A stretch of 64,000 nucleotides of DNA, taken from NCBI GenBank assembly GCA_964601275.1, contig CAZRMV010000002.1:186001-250000 (forward strand). The letters run 5' to 3'. The notes beneath the pieces were generated by a model that searched no databases, was not told where the DNA came from, and worked only from the letters and a program-made list of their open reading frames with translations. The translations under genes and the position numbers were made by a program. Numbering within the stretch: the stretch's first letter is position 1; every line of letters starts with the position of its first letter. Of the stretch, positions 45,280-54,063 are shown piece after piece. The stretch is from JAOZPE01 sp964601275. Lineage in GTDB: Bacteria > Krumholzibacteriota > Krumholzibacteriia > JAJRXK01.

Positions 45280-47067
45280 TCAGGCGGGAGCTTCTTCTGC
45301 GGGGTGTCTCTGGACGACGATGCGGTCGTAGAGGAACAGGATGAAGGCGGTGGCAACGCCGATGATCCCGAAGATCAGCCACATCTTCCCCGGATTGTCG
45401 ATGCCGCCCCGCTCTGCCGGTCCGAAGTGGCCGTACATCTGTCCGGAGAGGATGCCTCCGAAGAGGTTGCCCAGCGCGACGCTCACGAAGTAGTACCCCA
45501 TGTACATCGCCGTCTTGCTCTTCGGCGCGATCAGCGAGACGTATTCCTGGCTCTTCGGACTGGCCATCATCTCGCCGATGGCGAACACGAAGATGGCGGC
45601 CACCACGATCCAACCCATTCCGCCGTACACGTTCATCGCCATGCCCACGCCGGTCAGGATCGTGCCGACGATCATGGTGGTGAAGGGCTTCCGCTTGGCG
45701 AAGATCGCCGAGATCATCACCTGGAAGAGCACGATGGCACCGGCGTCGATGTTGATGAGGAACTCCGGGTTGATGTTGAAGTGCGCGTTGACGCCCACGT
45801 CCCGGGTGAGGTTCTGCAGGAACCCGTTCCAGGAACCGCTCATCCCCAGGGTATTGAACACTCCCTGCATCCAGTTCAGGATGTCGCTGGTGTCGGTGTA
45901 GTCGCGGATGTATTCGGGAAGGGTGATGAAGAGCTGGTTGAATTCGGTCCAGAAGCCGGACAGCACCAGAAGATACAGCGCGAAGCGCCAGTCGCCGACC
46001 TTGGCCGGTTGCCACAGGCCATGGCCCTCGGTGCCTCGGGCCCGCAGGACGATGTCGACCACGATGTTGCCGACGAGCAGCACCGCGATGAGATAGCCCA
46101 TGTCCGCCCAGGAGACCCAGTCTCCGCCGGCGAGCATCAGCAGGAAGATCGTGCCCATGGTGGAGACGAAGAAGGCGCCGTTGCCCAGCACTTCCACGAT
46201 GTCCTCACCCGACTTGCGCAACAGCAGCTTGACCTCGCCGGGAACCACCGCGTGGAGGAGCCTCAGGAGCAGGCCGATGGCCACGATACCGCCGATCGCG
46301 ATCGCGGTCGGAACCCATCCCAGGAGGAATCCGGCCACGATGAAGGTGGGAGCCAGGCGGACGAGGATGGCCCCGATCTGCGAGAGGGTGGACCTCAGCT
46401 GGGAACCGGCTTCCTCGACCACCATGTCGACCTGGTCCTTCAGCTTTTCCTTGGCCTCGGCCAGTTCCTTGGCGAGGCCCGAGGCGCGGGCCTCGGGTTC
46501 CTTGTAGAACAAGAGCCAGATGAAGTTGCAGGCGATCCAGATGGAACTCATGCGGAAGACCCAGGGCCAACCCAGGTTGTTGCGCACGATGCCGGCCACG
46601 ATGGGACCGGCGAATCCGCCGATGTTCACCATCATGTAGAAGATGCCGAATCCCAGGGACTTGTCCTTGTTGGCGATGACATGGCTGACCGTTCCCACCA
46701 CGACCGGCTTGAAGGTCGCCGCGCCGATCGCCACCAGCAGGAAGGTGAAGAAGAAGCCCCAGAAACCGTCCGGCTGTCCCATGAGGTAGTAGGCCGGGGT
46801 CATGATGGCGTAGGCGGTGAAGAAGGTGCGCTTGTAGCCGAACTTGTCGGCCAGCGCTCCGGTCACGACCGGGAAGAGATAGAGCAGGAAGGGGATGATC
46901 CCCTGGATGATTCCCCGCTTCTCACTGGAGAGCCCGAGACCCCCCGATTCGACCGAACCGGTGATGTAGAGCGAGGATACGGCGTAGAAACCGTACCAGG
47001 CCATTCGCTCGAAGATCTCCATGGTGTTCGCGAGCCAGAAGGTGCCCGGGAATCTCTGGAAGAACAT
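45280..47067 (-). CDS. POT-family (MFS) peptide transporter
   Basis: A 595-residue proton-coupled oligopeptide transporter-like membrane protein. The start at 47067 gives MFFQRFPGTFWLANTMEIFE, with the POT-type TM1 motif E-R-M-A-W-Y-G-F-Y-A-V. At least twelve TM segments are visible (for example GIIQGIIPFLLYLFPVVTGA, LGFGIFYMMVNIGGFAGPIV, MGYYFVSVALGNLFGGILSG). A central charged helical loop (about 195-230) and extra TM segments between the two halves are present, as in bacterial POTs. The location next to pepT fits uptake of di- and tripeptides. The family call is good; substrate is inferred. Confidence 0.82.
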   Translation of the reverse strand: MFFQRFPGTFWLANTMEIFERMAWYGFYAVSSLYITGSVESGGLGLSSEKRGIIQGIIPFLLYLFPVVTGALADKFGYKRTFFTAYAIMTPAYYLMGQPDGFWGFFFTFLLVAIGAATFKPVVVGTVSHVIANKDKSLGFGIFYMMVNIGGFAGPIVAGIVRNNLGWPWVFRMSSIWIACNFIWLLFYKEPEARASGLAKELAEAKEKLKDQVDMVVEEAGSQLRSTLSQIGAILVRLAPTFIVAGFLLGWVPTAIAIGGIVAIGLLLRLLHAVVPGEVKLLLRKSGEDIVEVLGNGAFFVSTMGTIFLLMLAGGDWVSWADMGYLIAVLLVGNIVVDIVLRARGTEGHGLWQPAKVGDWRFALYLLVLSGFWTEFNQLFITLPEYIRDYTDTSDILNWMQGVFNTLGMSGSWNGFLQNLTRDVGVNAHFNINPEFLINIDAGAIVLFQVMISAIFAKRKPFTTMIVGTILTGVGMAMNVYGGMGWIVVAAIFVFAIGEMMASPKSQEYVSLIAPKSKTAMYMGYYFVSVALGNLFGGILSGQMYGHFGPAERGGIDNPGKMWLIFGIIGVATAFILFLYDRIVVQRHPAEEAPA

Positions 47068-47189
47068 GGATGGGTGAACCTTTCGCGCAGGTGGTTGGAT
47101 GAGCCCTTCGCGCAGGATGGGATGCCCGACGTCCGGGGACATTGGGGAAAAACTGCCCAAAGGTCAAGACCTGGCCTCGCGACGCGGGT

Positions 47190-47978
47190 CTAGTCCTCGA
47201 AAACCCGGGAGATCCCTCCCAGGATCGACCCCTCTCCCTTGCTGCTGCCGCCCATCCGCGGGGCGTGCGCGATGATCCGGTCGGCCAGCCGGGAGAAGGG
47301 CAGACTCTGCAACCAGACCTTGCCGTATCCGCGGAGCGTGGCCAGGAAGAGACCTTCTCCACCGAAGATCATGCTCTTGAGGTTCCCCGCCCTCTGGATG
47401 TCGTATTCGATCTGTGGGCTGAAGGCGACCAGGCAGCCGGTGTCCACCCTCAGGGTTTCCCCGTGGAGCTCTCGCTCGATCACCGTGCCGCCCGCGTGCA
47501 GGAAGACCATGCCGTCCCCCTGGAGGCGTTCGAGGATGAAGCCTTCGCCTCCGAAGAGACCGGCTCCCAGTTTCGTGTTGAAGGCGATGTCCAGGCGGGT
47601 GCCGAAGGCGGCGCAGAGAAAGGAATCCTTCTGACACAGGATCTCGCCCTGGAGTTTCCCCAGATCGACGGGAACGATCTTGCCGGGATAGGGCGCAGCG
47701 AACGCCACGTGGCTCTTTCCCGTGGATCCCCGATGGGTGAAATGTGTGATGAAGAGCGATTCCCCGGTGATGATGCGCTTGCCGGCACTGAAGAGTTTGT
47801 TCAACATGCCCTCGTTGGCGGTCGACCCGTCTCCCATGTGCGCCTGGAAGTCGATGCCGTCTTCCATGTAGTTCATGGCGCCGGCCTCGGCGATGATGGA
47901 TTCTCCGGGATCCAGTTCGATTTCGACCATCTGCAGGTCATCGCCGATGATCTTGTAGTCGACTTCGTGACAACGCAT
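47190..47978 (-). CDS. AIM24 / TIGR00266 family protein
   Basis: A 262-residue AIM24-family protein, a TRAP-like beta-helix fold. Typical segments are VEIELDPGESIIAEAGAMNY, GKRIITGESLFITHFTHRGS, GEILCQKDSFLCAAFGTRLD, GLFGGEGFILERLQGDGMVF and GGEGLFLATLRGYGKVWLQS. Its length is normal and no signal peptide is seen. Function in bacteria is poorly defined; the yeast relative acts in mitochondrial membrane organisation. It is a single gene, divergent from the Nudix hydrolase. Confidence 0.9.
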   Translation of the reverse strand: MRCHEVDYKIIGDDLQMVEIELDPGESIIAEAGAMNYMEDGIDFQAHMGDGSTANEGMLNKLFSAGKRIITGESLFITHFTHRGSTGKSHVAFAAPYPGKIVPVDLGKLQGEILCQKDSFLCAAFGTRLDIAFNTKLGAGLFGGEGFILERLQGDGMVFLHAGGTVIERELHGETLRVDTGCLVAFSPQIEYDIQRAGNLKSMIFGGEGLFLATLRGYGKVWLQSLPFSRLADRIIAHAPRMGGSSKGEGSILGGISRVFED

Positions 47979-48068
47979 GTGGAACCTCCTGTCGATCCGT
48001 TGGGGAGGGCGCCGGGTCAGCGCTCGACCGCCGGCGGGAGTCTAAGTTCTCAAGCGGGGTTTGTCTCG

Positions 48069-48737
48069 ATGCAACTTCCTTGTCGCAACCCGCGCATCCT
48101 CGCCCTGGCGCAAGCCTTGGAAGGGCCGCTGCCGGGGGCGAGGGGACACCGGATGATGTGGCCGGATGGACTCTCGCCCTCACGTTTCCTTCCGCCTCCT
48201 CCCGATGCCCGTCTGGCCGCGGTGCTGATTCTTCTCTACGAGTGCGACGGCCGGGTTTGTTTCCCCCTCCAGTTGCGGCGCAGGGTCGAGGGCGATCCCC
48301 ACGGGGGAGAGATCTCCTTGCCCGGCGGGAGCCGTGAGGGGCACGAGACGGTGGAAGAGACCGCATTGCGTGAAGCCCACGAGGAACTGGGAATCGAGAG
48401 AAGCAAGATCCATCTCCTGGGCCGGCTGAGCCGGATCTGGATTCCGGTGAGCCATTTCAAGGTGCGCCCGGTGGTGGCGTTCACCGAGGTGCCTCCTTCG
48501 TATCGCCTCGCCCCCTCGGAAGTCGACCGGCTCATCGTCTGCTCCCTGGAGGAACTGGAGGACCCTTCGCTCCGGGTGGCTTTGTCCCGACGATGGAACG
48601 GCAAGACCTGGCGGATTCCCGCCTGGAAACTGGAAGACGGCGATCTCTGGGGGGCCACCGCCATGATCCTGGCCGAGCTTCTCACCCTTCTCCACGAGGC
48701 CGAGGGTCGGTTTCCCCCTCGGGCGCGGGAAGACTGA
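48069..48737 (+). CDS. Nudix hydrolase, CoA pyrophosphatase-like (NudL type)
   Basis: A 222-residue Nudix enzyme. The Nudix box reads GGSREGHETVEETALREAHE (then ELGI), complete with the metal-binding REAHEEL, preceded by the CoA-hydrolase-type context LLRR...HGGEISLPGG. This favours the NudL/CoAse branch that splits CoA or acyl-CoA into phosphopantetheine and 3',5'-ADP. The start at 48069 is the first ATG. Its last 56 bases overlap the 3' end of the convergent AP-EEP gene. The C-terminal quarter (WNGKTWRIPAWKLEDGDLWG) is the usual CoAse tail. Confidence 0.88.
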   Translation: MQLPCRNPRILALAQALEGPLPGARGHRMMWPDGLSPSRFLPPPPDARLAAVLILLYECDGRVCFPLQLRRRVEGDPHGGEISLPGGSREGHETVEETALREAHEELGIERSKIHLLGRLSRIWIPVSHFKVRPVVAFTEVPPSYRLAPSEVDRLIVCSLEELEDPSLRVALSRRWNGKTWRIPAWKLEDGDLWGATAMILAELLTLLHEAEGRFPPRARED

Positions 48738-51189
48738 GGTCGACCACCAACGGCAGGTGATCGCTGGCCACGCGGGTGAGCCGCGTGCGGGGGACCAGCA
48801 CCCGCTCGACCCGCAGCGCGTCGCTGACGTAGACATGATCGATCCGCCGCAGGGGGATGCGGCCGCTCCAGGTCCGCTTGGGCGTGCCGCCCCCGGGTCC
48901 TTCGCCCACGTTGTGCAGCACCCGATCGAATTGCCGGCAGGTCCAGCTGTCGGGGCCGGCGTTGAAGTCGCCGCAGAGCACGAGCGGTCGGCTGCTGTCG
49001 TTTCCGCCCAGCCACTCCGGGTGCTGCAGGATCGCGTTGACCTGAAGCCGGCGCTCGCGTTCGAGGATGCCCAGGTGCGTGTTCACGATCTGGATGGGCG
49101 TGCCTTCGATGTCCACCTCGACCCGGAGAATCCCTCGTTCTTCCAGGCCGGGGAACCCCCGCAGCGAAGGAAGGGGAGAGTGGGAGAGCACCCGCACCGG
49201 ATGGTGGCTCAGGACCGCGTTCCCGAAACGGCCGTCGGCGAATTCGTTGACCACGTGGAAGTGGAAGTCCACCTGCAGGCTCCTGGAGATCTCCACCACC
49301 TGGCGCACTCCACCCGATCGTCTTCTCTCGTAGTCGAGTTCCTGCAGGCAGACGATATCCGGCTGCAGTCGGGAGAGAACGCGGGCGATGCGTTGGGGGG
49401 AGTAGGTGCCGTCCATGCCCCGGCAACCGTGCACGTTGTAGCTCACCAGGCGGAAGTGGACCCGGGGACCACGGTCCGTCTCGGGGAAGTACTCCACCGG
49501 GGAGATGCGCGGGATGTGCAGGCTGGGGGCGAGCATGGCTCCGGCCAGCGTGCGCTGGGCCATCTCCCGGAGGTGGAGCGGCCGGAGTCCGCCGTCCATC
49601 GGTTGTCCCAGGACCGCCTCGCGGGGGAGCAGCACGAACGCGCTGGTTTCCCGGGGGCCGGGTCCCCCGTGCGCGCCGTTCTCCAACTGAAGGGACCACG
49701 GCTCGCCCGCGTGGTACCCGAACAGCGCGATCGGCCCCGCGTCCGGATGCCTCAACAGGGCGAGGGTATCGTCGGTGACCATCGAGAGGAACGGATGATC
49801 CCGGCCGAAGACTTCGCCTGCGTCCTCGGGCAGGTGATATCTTCTGCCGCCGCTGCGGAAGACGACGGCGCCGGTGGCGTCGGCGACCATGACCGTGGGC
49901 ACGAACGCATCCCGGGCGATGAGCTCGGCCAACCGCAGCAACTCCTCCTGCTCCATGGTCCGGGCGGGGTAGACATAGCCGGTGGGACCTTGATGGACGA
50001 TGGTCAAGGTGTCCGGGGGAGCGGGGGTGGGTGCGGGCGCAGCCGGCTCCCGGCCGAGACGTCGGTTCTCCCCGCGGCGCATCCAGCGGGGAAGCTCGCG
50101 CCGCAGCCAGTGTGAACGGTCCATGGCCCGGTTGTACTGCAGCCGTTGTCTCCGCCGGGCGCGGTAGGCGGGCGCTTCGGACATCTCGAAGTGCTGCACG
50201 ACCCTTTCGATCGCGGTGGAGAGGTCCTCCGGCCGCATCCGCGGATAGGGATGCGTTCTTTCCTGGCCGTGATCCGAATAGATCCAGACCTGGTAGTCGC
50301 GCTGCTTGGATCGCAGGGCGGCGAGCCAGACCCGCCGGACCGCCCGGTCGATACCCTTGAGGGTCCATCGGGCGAAGCGGGAGTCGGGGCCGCGACGATG
50401 CGCGTGTTCGTCGTAGCCGAGGTAGTTCAACTGGATGACCGGAAGACCTCGTTCGCAATCGATCGACGCGCCGGCGGTGACCAGCTCCCTCATCACCGAC
50501 CCCACGATCACGCGGGTGGGGACGAAGCGCAGTTCGGCCCAGACGCTCAGCCCCCTCAGGGATCCCCGGAAGAAATCGTAGAAGGCCAGGATGGTCTCCA
50601 GGAACACATAGCTCAGGATCCGCACGATGCTCCACCCGTACCACAACACCAACGCGATCAGGCGGAAGGGATTGAGGGCCTGCCACAGCATGTCGAGCCC
50701 GGCGGTGGAAGCACACAGGTGCGGCTCGTCGGCGCCGCCGGAGAAGATGTTCGACCACGAGGATCCTCCCTGGAGCAATCCCCGCGCATTGTGCCGGAGT
50801 CGTTCCTCGACCGCGGCGGCGGCGGTCGGGTCGTTCATGCTGACCACGCTGCCCAGCTCGTGGTCGAAATACCCGAACGCGGGCACGGCGGTCTTCACTC
50901 CGTAGAAGAACTCGGCCTGGAAGCCCGGTGTCGACGAAGGCATTCCCGTGTACAGCCGGTGGAGTTGGCGGTCTTCCGACTTCAGGAGATGACGGAGGAA
51001 GGGCATCCGGCCCTCCTCCATGGCTCGCAGCAGCATGTCGTGGCCCAGGCCGTCGATCTGGATGAGGACGAGACCCGGTTCATGCCCGCCGGGCTTCTCC
51101 AGTCGATAGCCCAACAACCGGGCGCTCCAGCGATTGCGGCTCACGAGACGGCGCAGGCGCGCCACCAGGATTTCCACCCGATCCATCAT
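48682..51189 (-). CDS. Alkaline-phosphatase-superfamily phosphodiesterase fused to an EEP nuclease/phosphatase domain
   Basis: About 835 residues with two enzymes in one chain. Residues about 40-320 are an AP-superfamily (nucleotide pyrophosphatase/phosphodiesterase-like) domain: LIQIDGLGHD, the nucleophile region YTGMPSSTPGFQAEFFYG, LNYLGYDEHAHRRGPD and YSDHGQE. A hydrophobic stretch near 190-225 (ALVLWYGWSIVRILSYVFLE) suggests membrane contact. After a linker, about 580-825 form an endonuclease/exonuclease/phosphatase domain with all motifs: SYNVHGC, QELD, VNTHLG, CGDFNAGPDS, RIDHVYVSD, SDHLPLV. Two alternative start ATGs lie at 51189 and 51186. Substrates are unknown; membrane lipid or nucleotide is plausible. 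Confidence 0.8.
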   Translation of the reverse strand: MMDRVEILVARLRRLVSRNRWSARLLGYRLEKPGGHEPGLVLIQIDGLGHDMLLRAMEEGRMPFLRHLLKSEDRQLHRLYTGMPSSTPGFQAEFFYGVKTAVPAFGYFDHELGSVVSMNDPTAAAAVEERLRHNARGLLQGGSSWSNIFSGGADEPHLCASTAGLDMLWQALNPFRLIALVLWYGWSIVRILSYVFLETILAFYDFFRGSLRGLSVWAELRFVPTRVIVGSVMRELVTAGASIDCERGLPVIQLNYLGYDEHAHRRGPDSRFARWTLKGIDRAVRRVWLAALRSKQRDYQVWIYSDHGQERTHPYPRMRPEDLSTAIERVVQHFEMSEAPAYRARRRQRLQYNRAMDRSHWLRRELPRWMRRGENRRLGREPAAPAPTPAPPDTLTIVHQGPTGYVYPARTMEQEELLRLAELIARDAFVPTVMVADATGAVVFRSGGRRYHLPEDAGEVFGRDHPFLSMVTDDTLALLRHPDAGPIALFGYHAGEPWSLQLENGAHGGPGPRETSAFVLLPREAVLGQPMDGGLRPLHLREMAQRTLAGAMLAPSLHIPRISPVEYFPETDRGPRVHFRLVSYNVHGCRGMDGTYSPQRIARVLSRLQPDIVCLQELDYERRRSGGVRQVVEISRSLQVDFHFHVVNEFADGRFGNAVLSHHPVRVLSHSPLPSLRGFPGLEERGILRVEVDIEGTPIQIVNTHLGILERERRLQVNAILQHPEWLGGNDSSRPLVLCGDFNAGPDSWTCRQFDRVLHNVGEGPGGGTPKRTWSGRIPLRRIDHVYVSDALRVERVLVPRTRLTRVASDHLPLVVDLSLPAPEGETDPRPRGEG

Positions 51190-51247
51190 CGTGCTTGCCA
51201 GGATGGTGGCAAATGCGCCGCTTGTCACGCGGCGGGTGGATCCGGGT

Positions 51248-52777
51248 TCAGGCGCCGGTGGGGGGGGGTTCCAGGTCGATCATCTCCGGGAGCGGCTCGA
51301 CGGGATCCTGGAGCGTGACCTGGTGCGCCGATGCGGTCCGCCCGGGACGGCGGGCCGGGGGTGGCGGCTTCGCCTCGGGCCGGAGGGAGGAGGCAGGGTG
51401 GGACGGTGGGGGAGGCGGCGGGGACTGGATCACCAGGAACTGCAGGGCGAGCACCGCGGCCGCGGCGAGGGCCAGTGCGATCATCCCGTACGCGGCGGTC
51501 TTCCACAGGGGCTTGGCGAGCGACGATTCCTCCACGATCTCCTCGCGCGAAGCGGGCGGGGACGCCTCGGCGCTCGCTGGGGACGCGGTGATGGACCCGA
51601 CGGATCTCGAGAGGCGGCTCTTGAGCAACGGCGGCGGTTCCTCGACCGGGGTGGACCGGCGCACCTCCGGGTCGGGATCGTGAAGGCTTGCCGCATCGCT
51701 CGCGTGCCGCGAAGGAACCGGGGCCGGGTCGGAAGGGGAACGGGAGGGTGCCAGCGGGTCCGCGGCCACGGTGGCCGTCGGGGCGTCGGGGAGTTCGAGT
51801 TCGGCGAACGGCGCGGGCGCTTTCGACCGCCGGGTCGTTCTTCCCGTCCTGGTTTCGGTCGCGCGGGAACCCAGCGGCCCGATGCCGCCGCTGTGACGGC
51901 GGCGCAACGACTCGGTTTCCAGGCCGGTGGTCAGTTCAAAGATGAGATCACTGGGGCCTTGCTTCACCGACCCGGACAGGCGCTGGAGTTGCGCGACCAC
52001 GGTGTCCATCGATTCGGGGCGCCGGGAAGGATCCTTCTGAAGGCAACTGGTGATGAGGCGCTCGAGTCCCGGAGGGACATCGCGGCGCAGCTCCCGGATG
52101 GGCTCGGGTTCGTCGGAGATGATGGCCTGGAGCGTCGCCAGGTCGTTCTCCCCCTTGAAGGGGAGTCGCCCGGTCACCATCTGGTAGAGCAGGGATCCGA
52201 AGGAGAAGATGTCGGTCGCCGGGGTGAGTTCCTGTCCCCGCGCCTGCTCCGGCGACATGTAGGCCACCGTCCCGTAGCTTTCCGGCCCGGTGGTCTCCAC
52301 TGAGCGCCGGGGCCGCAGGGCCAGGCCGAAATCCATCACCTTCACCCGCCCTTTGCCGGTGATCACGACGTTGGCGGGTTTGATGTCCCGGTGGATGAGC
52401 CCGTGGTCGTGCGCCGCCGCGATGCCCCGGGCCGTGCCCAGGGCGATCTCCACGATACGCCGGATGTCCAGGCGGCGAGTGGCGAGGATCTCCCGGAGGT
52501 TGGCGCCCTCGACATACTCCATGCAGATGGCGTAGACCCCGCCGTCTTCCTCCACCGAGTGGATGACCGCGATGTTCGGATGCTGGAGGCGGGCGCAGGA
52601 ACGTGCCTCGTCGAGCAGGCGCCCCTGGGCGGTCCGGTCGCTGGTGAGACTGCGGGGCAGGAACTTCAGCGCCACCCGCCGTTCGAGGTTCATGTCGATG
52701 GCCAGGTAGACCTCGCCCATGCCTCCCGTTCCCAACAGGCGCTCGATCTCGAAGTGGCTGTAACGAGAGCCGATCAT
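51248..52777 (-). CDS. PknB-like Ser/Thr protein kinase with membrane anchor
   Basis: A 509-residue kinase. The catalytic domain (residues 8-270) has the Gly loop GTGGMGEVY (16-24), Lys38 in VALKFL, catalytic Asp131 in HRDIKPAN and DFG at 149-151, with the SPEQARG activation-region motif, so it should be active. The middle 150 residues are Pro/Ala/Ser-rich and probably disordered. One TM helix (about residues 427-450: TAAYGMIALALAAAAVLALQ) is followed by a Pro-rich extracytoplasmic tail. This PknB layout lacks PASTA repeats. It may phosphorylate the neighbouring AP-EEP protein, but no evidence exists. Confidence 0.9.
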   Translation of the reverse strand: MIGSRYSHFEIERLLGTGGMGEVYLAIDMNLERRVALKFLPRSLTSDRTAQGRLLDEARSCARLQHPNIAVIHSVEEDGGVYAICMEYVEGANLREILATRRLDIRRIVEIALGTARGIAAAHDHGLIHRDIKPANVVITGKGRVKVMDFGLALRPRRSVETTGPESYGTVAYMSPEQARGQELTPATDIFSFGSLLYQMVTGRLPFKGENDLATLQAIISDEPEPIRELRRDVPPGLERLITSCLQKDPSRRPESMDTVVAQLQRLSGSVKQGPSDLIFELTTGLETESLRRRHSGGIGPLGSRATETRTGRTTRRSKAPAPFAELELPDAPTATVAADPLAPSRSPSDPAPVPSRHASDAASLHDPDPEVRRSTPVEEPPPLLKSRLSRSVGSITASPASAEASPPASREEIVEESSLAKPLWKTAAYGMIALALAAAAVLALQFLVIQSPPPPPPSHPASSLRPEAKPPPPARRPGRTASAHQVTLQDPVEPLPEMIDLEPPPTGA

Positions 52778-52822
52778 GCCTCCCGTCGCATCAACCCCCG
52801 TGCCAGTCCCGCGCGCTTCCTC

Positions 52823-53641
52823 CTAGGCCGAGTGGAAGGCATCGGCCAGGGCCTTGGCCCGGTCCAAGTCGATGGGATTGTTCCACTTACCGTCCTTCTT
52901 GAGGGAACTGCCCACGATGCAGGCGTCGGCCAGGGCGGCGAACTCCGGGGCATTTTGCACCGTCAGGCCGCTTCCCAGCACCAAGGGGAGGTCGCAGGCG
53001 GCGCGCACCCGGGAGAAATCGGCGGGATCGGGGGCCACCCCGGTCGATCCGCCGGTGAGGATCGCGGCGGAGGCGCCGTGGAGGCGCAGGGTCGCGGCGA
53101 TCTCCTCGAGGGAGAGATCGGCGGTGGCGGCATGGCTGGCGTGTTTCTTCTTCACGTCCGCCCAGATCCCCAGGCCCTCCGCCTGGATGGAGCGGGCGTA
53201 GCGGAGGGTGGTGGCGGCGGAGGCCTCCACCCAGCCCTTGTCGGAGAGGTGGCCGTAGGTCCAGGCTTCGGCCCGCAGGAAATCCAGGCCGGCGGCCAGG
53301 GCCACCGCGACGGCCACCCGGTGGGCGGCGAACAGCACCTGGATTCCGACCGGGATCCCAGGGGGGGCGAGCCGCCGCAGCTCCCGGCCGATCACCGCGA
53401 GGTAGGCCGGCACCTCCGGGCCCATGTCCGCCTCGCGCAGGGGCGGGAAATCGTGCATGTTCTCCATCAGGATCGCGTCAAATCCAGTATCGAGAAGGAC
53501 TTGCGCGTCCTGGAGCGCCCGGTCCAGGCTTTCCGGCAGGCTGCGCTGGCCGGGGCTGCCGGGGGTCGGCAACACGTGGACCATTCCCACCAGTGCCGGA
53601 CGCCGCCGCAGGCCCAGGGGAGGGGAGGATGGATTCGCCAT
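52823..53641 (-). CDS. BtpA/SgcQ-family TIM-barrel protein
   Basis: A 272-residue protein of the BtpA family, named for photosystem I biogenesis in cyanobacteria but widespread in non-photosynthetic bacteria. It shows V-G-M-V-H-V-L-P-T-P-G, DAILMENMHDFPPLREADMG, G-I-Q-V-L-F-A-A-H, DFLRAEAWTYGHLSDKGWVE, WADVKKKHASH and the TIM-barrel end GSGLTVQNAPEFAALADACI with IVGSSLKKDGKW. The start at 53641 is the first ATG. The function outside photosynthesis is not settled; a sugar or phosphate aldolase-like activity is suggested by fold only. It is divergent from the histone gene. Confidence 0.8.
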   Translation of the reverse strand: MANPSSPPLGLRRRPALVGMVHVLPTPGSPGQRSLPESLDRALQDAQVLLDTGFDAILMENMHDFPPLREADMGPEVPAYLAVIGRELRRLAPPGIPVGIQVLFAAHRVAVAVALAAGLDFLRAEAWTYGHLSDKGWVEASAATTLRYARSIQAEGLGIWADVKKKHASHAATADLSLEEIAATLRLHGASAAILTGGSTGVAPDPADFSRVRAACDLPLVLGSGLTVQNAPEFAALADACIVGSSLKKDGKWNNPIDLDRAKALADAFHSA

Positions 53642-53704
53642 GGACGTGCTCCGGATCAAGGGCCGATTTCCGGGGAAAAACCCCAGTTTGCCTCCAAGTT
53701 TTGT

Positions 53705-53733
53705 TTGACACCCACCGGGGCGGTCAAGAAGAT
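53705..53733 (+). promoter_or_regulatory. Candidate promoter of the histone-fold gene
   Basis: Perfect -35 TTGACA with a weak -10 (GAAGAT after 17 bases), 56 bases before the start codon. The -10 assignment is uncertain. Confidence 0.4.
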
Positions 53734-53788
53734 ACCGGCACCACGTGGAGTTTTTTTCCCCGAATCCCTTTTCAGGAGGGCAGAAACC

Positions 53789-53959
53789 ATGGCCGAGATG
53801 ATCATCTCCAAGGCGCGGACCAAAGCGGCCGCCAGCCACTGCAATGTCTCCAGCGACTTCTACGACGCTCTGGACGCCAAGGTGCGCGAACTCATCGCGG
53901 CGGCGGAGAAGCGTGCCATGGAGAACGGCCGCAAGACCATCCGCCCCTACGATCTCTGA
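53789..53959 (+). CDS. Bacterial singlet histone-fold protein
   Basis: A 56-residue protein. The start at 53789 follows AGGAGG by nine bases. It shows a histone fold: a short helix 1 (SKARTKAAASH), a long helix 2 (FYDALDAKVRELIAAAEKRA) and a closing helix 3 with RKTIRPYDL, where the Arg-Lys-Thr and the final Asp are the usual R-D clamp and DNA-contacting Lys/Thr of histones. It closely resembles the compact bacterial histones reported from Bdellovibrio and Leptospira. It is too short to wrap DNA as archaeal histones do. It is monocistronic, with its own promoter and terminator-like hairpin. The chromatin role is inferred from those relatives. Confidence 0.85.
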   Translation: MAEMIISKARTKAAASHCNVSSDFYDALDAKVRELIAAAEKRAMENGRKTIRPYDL

Positions 53960-53974
53960 TTGCTGCTGCGACGG

Positions 53975-54001
53975 GCCGGGGAATCCCACGCGTTCCCCGG
54001 C
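53975..54001 (+). terminator. Hairpin after the histone gene
   Basis: GCCGGGGAA and TTCCCCGGC arms with a nine-base loop. No T-run follows. Confidence 0.5.
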
Positions 54002-54063
54002 ATTGAGAGCCCCTGGCGCGTCCGGGGGCTTCCCCGTGCCCGGCGGGACCGGTCGGCGCAGGT

